A stretch of 64,000 bases of DNA from Peromyscus leucopus. Lineage: Eukaryota; Chordata; Mammalia; Rodentia; Cricetidae. Under the pieces are notes generated by a model. It saw only the letters and a list, made by a program, of their open reading frames with translations. It did not search any database and was not told the origin of the DNA. A program made the position numbers and the translations under genes. Location of the stretch: contig NC_051074.1 in the NCBI RefSeq assembly GCF_004664715.2, positions 16,903,678-16,967,677 on the forward strand, read 5' to 3'. Shown one piece after another: positions 56,205 through 64,000 of this stretch. Within the stretch, counting starts at the first letter, position 1; every line of letters begins with the position of its first letter.

Positions 56205-58545
56205 CACATAGATAGGGAAATCATTCCAACTGCAGACAAACTGAGAAGCCAACAGATTTAGCAAGACACCTGGGAAGTCCTCAAGGAGAGAGTTAAGTAA
56301 TATGAAAAGGAAAAATCTTTCTTATTAATAGAAGCAGAAAATGAAAAGATAAATGACTTACCTGAGATTGACATAATACCAATTATAACTACGATCATTC
56401 TGATAATTCATATTTTATCCTTAAGAGTCATAGTGGTTATGTTGCCAAATATGAAAAGTGGTCTAATAATTATGCCAAATAGGAAAAGTTGATTGATAAG
56501 AGACAAAACTTAGAAATACTTTTAAATGAAAATAAGAAAAACACTCAAACAGAGACAGAGGAATTGAGACAAGAATGTACCACAACCCTGCATGATGAAA
56601 CTGAAGAAGGGAGCCCAAGACAGTTAGAAAACCAACTTTAGTTTATCCAGTTATTACACAAGAACTACCAGAAGATCATAGACACTCCCAATGTTATCAA
56701 GAAATTGAATAGAATTCTTTAGAAATATTAGCCTTGAAGAGATTTAAGGAAGCAGTCATTTCATGTAATATGCACTCCTTCTAGGTGAAGCAGATATTAA
56801 ATTCATGGGCAACTCAGAACAGAATAATCCCCCAAGACTGGGAAGCTTTGGCAACCATGGCAAACATGGTGGAAAGAAGAAACTAGGGCCCTAGAACAGT
56901 GAAGTGGGGCTAGAGGTGTTGATATTTCCCAAAACCAGTTTCGAGGCAAAGATCAATATGCTCAGTTACAAAGGCAGCTTGAATTTGATGAATGTACCTT
57001 GATGATATGCAGTTTAGCAGCTTTAATGCTTGGGATAGGGTTGAAGAATCAGGAAAGATGTCTGAGTCATTTACTAAAATTATACAAGGCCCAAAAGAAG
57101 ACTTCACCGATTTTTTGCAAAGATTGACTTCAACTGTGAAAAGAATACTGTCAGATTCAGAAGTCAGATGAATATTAATCAAATGTTTGGCTTTTGAAAA
57201 TTTTAATTTGGGATGCAAAATGGTGATTGGACTTTAAGAAAAATTAGCACCAATAGATGAATGACTTAGAAATACAGCTGATACTGGATCACGCATTTAT
57301 GATGCTACTCTTTTAAGAGTAGCAATTTCCAAAAGTTAAAAAATATAAAAGTATTAGGTGTTTTAAATGTGGTAAACAATGTCATTTGAAAAGGGATTAT
57401 AGGCGAAGTATTCCTAGAAACAATGTTTTTTTTTATTTTTTTTTGTTTTGTTTCCTTTTATTTTATTTTACAATACCATTCAATTCTACATAACAGCCAC
57501 AGATACCCTTCTTCTCCCCCTTCCTGCCCCCCTCCCCTTCCCCCCAGCACACCCCCCATTCCCACTTCCTCCAGGGCAAAGCCTACCCCAAGGACTGAGA
57601 TCAACCTGGTAGACTCAGTCCAGGCAGGTCCAGTCCCCTCCTCCCAGATTGAGCCAAGCGTCCCTGCATAAGTCCCAGATTTCAAACAGCTATCTCATGC
57701 AGCGAGCCCAGGACCTGGTACCACTGCCTAGATGCCTCCCAAACAGATCAAGCCAGTCAACTGTCTCACCTATTCAGAGGGCCTAATCCAGTTGGGGGCC
57801 CCTCAGCCTTTGGTTCATAGTTCATGTGTTTCCATTCATTTGGCTATTTGTCCCTGTGCTCTATCCAACCTTGGTTTCAACAATTCTTGCTCATATAAGC
57901 CCTCTTCTTTCTCGGTAATTAGACTACCAGAGCTCCACCTGGGGCCTAGCCGTGGATGTCTGCATCCAGATTCCTCAGTCCTTGGATAGGGTTTCTGGCA
58001 CAACTATTAGGGTGTTTGGCCATCCCATCACCAGAGTAGGTCAGTTCCGGCTGTCTCTCAACTATTGCCAGCAGTCTTTTGTGGGGGTATCTTTGTGGAT
58101 TTCTGTGGGCCTCTTTAGCACTTACTTTGTTTCTTCCTTTTCTCATGTGGTCTTAATTTACCATGGTCTCCTATTCCTTGTTCTCCCTCTCTGTTCTTGA
58201 TCCAGTTGGGATCTCCCGCTCTCTTTCCCTCGACCCTCGCCCTTCATTGCTACCACTCATGTCCAGGTTGTTCATGTAGATCTCAGCCATTTCTCCGCCA
58301 TTGGGCAATCCTCATGTCTTTCTTGGGGTCCTGTTTTCCAGGTAGCCTCACTGTTTTTGTTTTGTTTTCTATAGATAATCCAAAAAGAAGGCCCCAGCCT
58401 TCTGAAGTATTCAGAAAATGTGGGAAAGGCCAACTCTGGACTAATGAATGCAGATCAACAAAGGACAGACAAGGTAACCCTTTGTTATTAGGAAATACCC
58501 CAAGATATCTCTTGCAGGCTCAAATATCAAATTTCATTTAATGAT
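56205..58545 (+). pseudogene. gag remnant of the class II provirus
   Basis: Gag builds the virion shell and binds RNA. Seen: the capsid major homology region at 57,085-57,126, reading Q-G-P-K-E-D-F-T-D-F-L-Q-R-L, which keeps the family's Q, G, E, F, R and L positions. The first nucleocapsid zinc knuckle is at 57,359-57,400, CX2CX4HX4 with the last Cys changed to Tyr. The second is at 58,410-58,451 with the first Cys changed to Phe and His to Leu. An antisense L1 lies between the two knuckles (57,454-58,353). Stops occur throughout, including just after the major homology region. Upstream matrix-like sequence is too decayed to assign. Non-functional. Confidence 0.82.
57440..58367 (-). mobile_element. 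5'-truncated L1 3'UTR, antisense, inside gag
   Basis: About 900 bp: poly-T, TTTTATTTTACAATACCATTC, C-rich tract, GACTCAGTCCAGGCAGG, through GTCCTGTTTTCCAGGTAGCC, the reverse complement of the start of the 3'UTR at 13.62 kb. TTTTTGTTTTGTTT flanks it at 57,440-57,453 and 58,354-58,367. Same family as the 7.9-14.6 kb L1, truncated just past ORF2. Confidence 0.92.
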
Positions 58546-58627
58546 TTCTTGCCAGCATCAGAGAAACTCACCCACAGAGCAATTACAAGATTTAATGGGA
58601 GCAAGGGGAATATTCTTCCAGGAGTAA

Positions 58628-60250
58628 AGCGAGCACTCCTCCTATGCTGGTGGGAGTGCAAACTTGTACAGCCTCTTTGGAAATCAGTATGGCATTTTCT
58701 CAGACAATTGAGAATCAATCTACTTCAAGACCCAGTTATACCAATTTGGGCATATACTCAAAGGATGCTCAATCATACCACAAGTACACTTGCTCAACTA
58801 TGTTCATAGCAGCATTATTCATAATAGCCAGAACTTGGAAAATCTAGATGCCCCTCAACTGAAGAATGGATAAAGAAAATGTGGTATATTTATACAATGG
58901 AGTATTAGTCAGCTGTAAAAAAAAAAAATGGCATCATGAAATTTACAGGCAAATGGATGGAACTAGAAAAAAATCATTCTGAGTGAGGAAACCCACACCC
59001 AGAAAGACAAACATGATGTGTACTCACTCATAAGATACTATATGTAAAATAAAAGATAACAGAGATCCTAGGTAACAAGGAAGCCCCCCCCCCAAGGAAG
59101 GATACATGGATTTTCTTAGTAAGGAGAAATAGAAGAGCTCTACTGGGTAAACTGAGGGTGGGGGTGTCAGCTGGATGGGCACACGAGGGATCAGTTTGGG
59201 CAGGTTGGGGAACAGGATAGGAGTGAAGAGTAATATAAGTGATATCTTAATTGGGGGGTGCCTTTAGGGGTTAGGGAGAAACCTTGAGCCAGGAAAACTC
59301 TCAGGAATCCACAAGGATGACCCCAGCTAAGACTCCTATCAATAGTGGAGAGGGTGCCTTAACTGACATTCTCCTGTAATCAGACTGGTGACTACCCTAA
59401 TTGTCATCAGAGAGCCTTCATTCAGTAACAGATAGAAGCAGATGCAAAGAACCACAGCCAAGCACCAGGCTGAGCTCTAGGAGTCCTATTGAAGAGAGGA
59501 AGGAAAGATTATATGAGCCAAGGGGGTCAAGGTTGTTAAAGGAGAACCCACAGAGACTGTAGATGTAATTCTAAATGGTCTTATTAAATAAGAAACACAG
59601 AGCCAAATAAAGAGTTAAAAGCCTAGAGATTGAGCAGTAGCCAAGAGCTAAGACCACCCTATTTTACCACTCACTGCTGTCCTTCCCCTGAGAGAAAGAG
59701 ACCTTCTTCCTGTGTCCTGTCTTTTTATTGCCTTTCTGTTCTGCTTTCCCATTGGTTCTAACTCAACCACATGACTTCCTCATCACTGCCTGTCTATACA
59801 GACCTCCAGGTCTCTGTGGTTCGTACTGAGATTAAAGGTTCGTGCCACTGCTTGACTGTTTCCTTGAACACACAGAGATCCAGCCTGCCATATGATTGGA
59901 TTAAGGGCTTGTGCCACCACAGCTGGACTTCTGCTAAATGGCTTGCTTTTAGTTCTGATCCCCAGGCAACTTTATTAACATACAAATAAAATCACATTTC
60001 AGCACAAATAAAATATCACCATAACAGACAGATGATCTGATCTCATGGAGGTCACAGATGTTGGATCAACAGCTAGGGAGCCTGCATGGGACTGACATAG
60101 GCCTACTGCATGTGTGTGACAGTTGTGTTGCTTGGTCTGTTTGTTGAGATCACGACAATGGGAACAGAACCTGTACTAATCACTTGAGCTGGTTTTGGGA
60201 ACCTATTCCCCATGCTGGGTTGCCTTGACCAGCCTTGAGCTTCTAGGGAT
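58628..60250 (+). mobile_element. 5'-truncated L1 (ORF2 end and 3'UTR), inside the provirus
   Basis: Starts in the ORF2 C-terminal cysteine region (LLCWWECKLVQPLWKSVW at about 58,640), continues through CAAATGGATGGAACTAGAAA and CATTCTGAGTGAGG to a different 3'UTR from the neighbouring antisense L1 (AGGAATCCACAAGGATGACC, CCAAGCACCAGGCTGAGCTC, GACAGTTGTGTTGCTTGGTC). Interrupted by an LTR at 59,559-60,026. The ORF2 part has frameshifts and stops. Confidence 0.85.
59559..60026 (-). mobile_element. LTR-like repeat nested in the L1 3'UTR
   Basis: On the minus strand it starts TGTTATGGTGATATTTTATT and ends near a TTTCTTATTTAATAAGACC block and ACATCTACA. It carries a B1-like stretch (ACACACAGAGATCCAGCC, GTGCCACCACAGCTGG in plus). 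L1 3'UTR continues directly on both sides (CACAGAGAC before, GACAGATGATCTG after), so this is a later insertion. I recognise it as a medium-reiteration LTR-type rodent repeat (RMER1-like) without being able to fix the family. Confidence 0.65.
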
Positions 60251-60254
60251 TGGA

Positions 60255-62645
60255 ACTTTATCTCAGGTAAATCAAAGTACAAGGTGGGTCAAATGTATCA
60301 GAACAGAAGGATAAATAGAAAAATAAAGACATATGTGGCTAATATATCCATGAACTTATGGGGATGTGATTTCTTACAGCAATGGAAAACACAGATTAGC
60401 ATACCTCTCATCTCAGAAACAATCCATAAAATATAGAATACATCTGAGAAAAATATTAAAAGGTATTATCAAGAACATTCACAGATGGTCCAGGTTACTC
60501 GAAAGAAACAGGACACAACATCTATCCATCTTTGAAAGGTACCAACTGTCATACCTTTATAATGGTTAACTGACAAATTTGTGTAGGTGGAACAATGGCC
60601 TTTGACATTAGAAAAATCACAGGCAATAAATATCTGGCTCAGAAGCAACTAGATGTTCAACATACTGAAGAATCACCAGTTCTTGGAATTCTCCTATATT
60701 TGTCATTAAAAATAAATCTGGAAAATAGAGACTGTTAACAGATTTAAGAGCCATAAATAAAATATTCAGCCAATGGGCCCTTTACAGCCTAGTATTTCCT
60801 TGCCTTCTTTATTACATAAAGGATGGTATACTATATTATTGATTTAAAAGACTGCTTTTTTTACTATACTTTTAAAAGAACAGGATAAAGAAAACACTGC
60901 CTAATTAAAATAATGCTCAACCCATGAAAAGGTGTCAGTGGAAAGTTCTTCCAAAAGGAATGTTAGACAGCTATGGCCACAATTGGATTGACTACTCAAG
61001 AGCTACATAATCTATTTCAAATCTTACAAGGTGATAAGGACTTAAATGGTACAAGCAAATTACCTACTTAGATACAAAGCTTGATCATACTTTACTTATT
61101 TTGACTTCTACTTATTTTATCATAGAAAATCTTATACAGAGAGTAGATAATATCTAAAAATGGATCTTTTTTAGCACACAAAAACAGTAAAAAATTAAAG
61201 ACCTTTATAGAAATGGTTTCTGAAAGAAAAAATGAGACGTTATCAATTAATAGCAATAGGCCCAGCAGAAATTGGAGTACATTTTACTAATGCTGGGATT
61301 TTCTCATTATGGGCAGAAAATAAATATGAGGCAAAGGACTTTCTACAATATTTTGAAGGAGATTAACAACAAATATTCCTAACTCAAGAGACTTCATTTT
61401 ATAAAAAGATCTAATTGGATTCTCCTTCACAGAGTAAAAGGGACACCAATTCTGGAGCCCCTACATTTTATACTAATACAAATAGATCAGGGAAAAATAA
61501 GTAAATGCCTCAAAGTCCTTGTGTTTCAGTTCTAAAATCAGAGCTGTATGGCATTCTTATGGTATTATTAGGTTTTATTAGATTTTTCTGCATTGCATAA
61601 TGTAGCTAATGACCCTCTATATGCATAAAGAGTGGTTTTACATGCTGAAACCATTGAACATATTCCAGATGATTCAGAATTAATTTTGCTATTTATTCAA
61701 CTACAAAAAGTAATCAGAATTAGAAATTATCCTGTATACATAACATCTATCAGAATCCACATTGTTCCACCAGGCCCTTTATCACATAGCAATGACGAAA
61801 TTGATCAGCTATCAATTTGAAATGTTCTAGAAACCCCAGAAATTCATAAGAAACACCATGTTAACAATAAAGATTTGAAAAAAGACTTCTCTTTCACTTG
61901 GCAACAAGCCAAGGAAATTGAAGGAATTATCCAACTTGTTCTTTGTATAACCAGACTCCATTTCCTGCAGGAAGTAACCCAAAAGGTACCCAAAGAACTG
62001 AAATTTTGCAAATGGATGTGTTTCATTTTTGCAGATTTCAGAAAAATTAAAAGAATTTGCACCATAGCATAGATATATATTTAGGATTTAAATGGCAACT
62101 GCTCTGAGTTCCGAAATGGCTGGTTCTGTAATTACACATTTGATAGAAGTTATGGTCAATTTGGGAATACCTGTACAAATTAAAACTGACAATGTTACAT
62201 CATATGTCTCTAGTAAAATGAAACAGGTTGTTTTTTGCATATTACAACATAAGCATATTACAGTGTATACCACATAATCCTACAGAACAAGCAATTACAT
62301 AAAAATATAATCACACTTTAAAAAATAAACAGAAAGAGGTAATCAAGATCCCAGAGATAGATTGCACAGTCATTTATTAACTTTAAAACTTTTAAATGTT
62401 AATGACAAAAGAACAACAGCTGTAGAGATACAATGGGAAGTAGAAAAAAACTGCTGAATTAAATAAGCCTCATATTTTAAAAATGTGTTGACCTCAGAAT
62501 GGAAACCAGGATGTTTTGTGTAGGGGAAGAGGTTTTTCTTTGGTTTCCACAGGAAATGAAAATCTGTGGATACCATCAAGATTGATAAAGATTGGTTTCA
62601 AACAGGAGATACTTCCTGAATAAGGAGACAGCTTAGTCATTCATT
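60255..62645 (+). pseudogene. pol remnant (protease end, RT, RNase H, integrase) of the provirus
   Basis: Pol copies RNA to DNA and integrates it. Seen in order, across shifting frames: a G-R-D-F-L-Q-Q-W-like protease end (about 60.36 kb, frameshifted), an RT block IIDLKDCFF (60,834-60,864), QWKVLPKG (60,930-60,963), an RNase H start F-Y-T-N (about 61,464) where the catalytic Asp is Asn, RNase H end HIVPPGPLSHSNDE (about 61,755), an H-H...C zinc region (61,848-61,960), integrase core Asp in Q-M-D-V-F-H (62,015) and T-D-N (62,188), then Q-A-I-T-stop (62,288-62,302) where the third acidic residue is expected, and the C-terminal G-N-E-N-L-W-I-P-S-R-L-I-K (62,545-62,585). The RT Y-x-D-D motif is not seen. 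Dead. Confidence 0.8.
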
Positions 62646-62649
62646 CCAG

Positions 62650-62885
62650 CCTAATTAGTAAAGATTAACAAATACCTTTCATATTATCAGGATGAAAAAT
62701 TAAAATTAAAAAATAATAGTTTTGAATGATAATTTTTCACAGACACACTTGCCCTACTAGCATGAAATGAAAAATGTGTTTTCTTAAAATGGGTGTCTTA
62801 ATTCTATGTTAGAATGTTAGACTATAACATTATGTGGTAATGTTAGATTACCACAAGGCTCAAGCCAGCTTGGGCACCAGCTTTT

Positions 62886-62928
<43 letters not shown>

Positions 62929-63250
62929 AACTGCATACTTTGGTTGTTTGGTATTTAAAAAAAACACAGGTAAGTAATTTAATATGTTTTAAGTAAATTC
63001 AAAGTATCACTACAGTTCAAACTTCACTTTCTAAATCACTAAGACTTGGAGTGATTTTGAGATAAGATTTGAGCAGGGTGATGATAGCCTATGAATTTAA
63101 TCCCAGCCGGGACAGGGAATCTCTATAAGTTAGTTGCTTTCTAAATTCTAGAGTTACAGTGAACAAAGCAATGATGGTGCACTCCTTGAATCCCACCATC
63201 CAGGGACAAAAATCAAATACAGCCTCTAATTGTATGTTTGCACAAGAGAG
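62650..63250. other. Mostly unrecognised linker with a 35-T run
   Basis: No LTR can be identified after the provirus. Poly-T is at 62,890-62,924. Weak B1-like traces near 63,080-63,110 (TTTAATCCCAGCC) are too degraded to assert. Confidence 0.45.
62890..62924. repeat. Poly-T tract (35)
   Basis: Uninterrupted T run followed by AATAAA. Could be the antisense tail of a retroposon whose body is not recognisable. Confidence 0.95.
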
Positions 63251-63269
63251 AAATCACATACCACATTTA

Positions 63270-64000
63270 TGGATTATTATAAAAACCCTCTACAGGATTA
63301 GTAGAAAGGCAGCAAATTTTCAATGGCGATAGGAGCAAGGAGCAGCTTTTGTAACTGCTAGTAAGCTCTTCTCTGTGAAATTCAACCCTGACCAATATTG
63401 AGCCAGATGATACCCTAATTATGGATATCATATTTATTGATGAATTGGCAACTGAGGACTCTTCATAAAACAAAAAATAGTCCACCAACATTTGCCTGTT
63501 GGCTTCCATTGCCCACATTTTCTATATACAGAGAATAAATATTCTCTCTTTGAGGAACAAAACTGAACATTTTAAGAGGCACAGAGAACCTAAAACTTAG
63601 TTGTTTTCAACTACTCTTTGGTCATAAGGTCACTCCTTACAGTGATGGATTGGATCTGTTTGAAAGCAAAGTTTTTGCAGATTTAGCGACGGAAGGAAAT
63701 GTTTCACAGTGAAACTGATACCTCTCTGAATTCCTTTGTGACCCCGATGTTATATCAAAGGGGTCTGTGTTGCCTCACACTGATGAAATAGTTCAGTTGC
63801 CCCTAATCCCCATCCCTAAACTGCTACCCCTTGCCCCCAAAAGGAGGCACCAATTAGACTGTGGAGACCAACAGAATGGTTACAACATTTGGCCAGCATA
63901 TGGTTTAGTGATGGCTCACCAACCACTGATGAAACCCAGACTAAAAAGATAGCAGTAGCCTATATACCAGGGGATGGAATGGCCAATGCTGAGGAAGGAA
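63270..64000 (+). pseudogene. ERV-L-like pol fragment, runs off the window
   Basis: Seen: an F-I-D-E reading at about 63,433 where an RT Y-I-D-D would be expected (plausible, not certain), L-P-V-G-F and Y-T-E-N-K-Y-S-L-F-E-E-Q (63,490-63,555), and at 63,888-63,985 W-F-S-D-G-S followed by T-Q-T-K-K-I-A-V-A-Y, the layout of a retroviral RNase H start with its catalytic Asp. The spacing between the RT and RNase H parts is short, so it is internally deleted. The style differs from the class II provirus next door and is nearer ERV-L (class III). Broken frames. Confidence 0.5.

Larger units (their letters stand above)
56000..62650 (+). mobile_element. Decayed class II (betaretrovirus-like) provirus with nested insertions
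   Basis: Order on the plus strand: possible end of a 5' LTR (56,000-56,182, unrecognised), tRNA-Lys-type primer-binding site, gag with major homology region and two zinc knuckles, then RT, RNase H and integrase ending near 62.65 kb. Two L1s (57,454-58,353 antisense; about 58,630-60,250 sense) and an LTR inside the second L1 interrupt it. Most of the protease region is not visible. No env and no 3' LTR are recognised after integrase. Every frame is broken by stops and indels and key catalytic positions are lost, so it cannot produce proteins or particles. Confidence 0.82.

Overview
The window is rodent nuclear DNA, most likely from a cricetid (hamster, vole or deer-mouse group). It carries B1, B2, B3 and B4-type SINEs, several generations of L1 with rodent-type 3' ends, class II (betaretrovirus-like) LTR sequences, a small ERV-L relic, and hAT-Charlie fossils. 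The younger B1 copies share a 3' half (an AAAGGCGCAAAGCTAC-type segment) that I associate with cricetids; that is a family-level inference, not a species call. I found no intact host gene, no exon set, no structural RNA gene and no CRISPR-like array. The only host-gene-derived sequence is a dead processed copy of PPID (cyclophilin 40) at 1.2-3.03 kb on the minus strand, itself broken by a B1 and a solo LTR.

Layout. 0-7.9 kb: truncated LTR at the edge, L1-type 3'-end fragments, PPID retrocopy, a run of antisense L1-type 3' repeats (3.6-5.3 kb), a MER5-like fossil, a B2, then three microsatellites in 460 bp. 7.9-14.6 kb: one near-complete L1 with tandem 5' monomers, broken ORF1 and ORF2, a G-rich 3'UTR and flanking duplications. 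14.6-19.4 kb: mostly unique AT-rich DNA with one tiny B2-derived insert. 19.4-21.25 kb: B4-like SINE, then a minus-strand env-less provirus end (integrase C-terminus, polypurine tract, LTR) beside a second LTR-like block. 22-28.5 kb: L1 3' ends, an older gapped L1, a perfect 23-bp hairpin, and B1 tails grown into microsatellites. 28.5-32.4 kb: SINEs, an antisense LTR and unique DNA. 32.4-37.6 kb: an old antisense L1 from 3'UTR to 5'UTR with nested L1, B3 and B1 insertions. 39.9-46.9 kb: an old sense L1 carrying four B1s and another L1 3' end. 47.6-55.4 kb: B1s, an antisense L1 3'UTR, a URR1-like hAT element and two microsatellites. 55.5-62.65 kb: a decayed class II provirus (primer-binding site, gag with MHR and two zinc knuckles, RT, RNase H, integrase) into which two L1s and then an LTR were inserted. 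63.25-64 kb: an ERV-L-like pol fragment that runs off the window.

How the parts relate. There is no operon-like or cooperating gene set. What can be read is insertion order: LTR inside L1 inside provirus (59.6 kb), L1 between the two gag zinc knuckles (57.5-58.4 kb), L1 inside an older terminal repeat with a perfect 15-bp duplication (37.1 kb), and B1 and LTR inside a retrocopy (1.8-2.5 kb). One L1 3'UTR family recurs three times (13.6-14.55, 37.1-37.36 and 57.45-58.35 kb). I see no convincing novel biological system. The most unusual items are the 23-bp perfect inverted repeat, the 51-bp SINE-head insertion with a 17-bp duplication, the heptad-unit tandem array in L1 ORF1, and the long antisense frame kept open by L1 monomers whose lengths are multiples of three.
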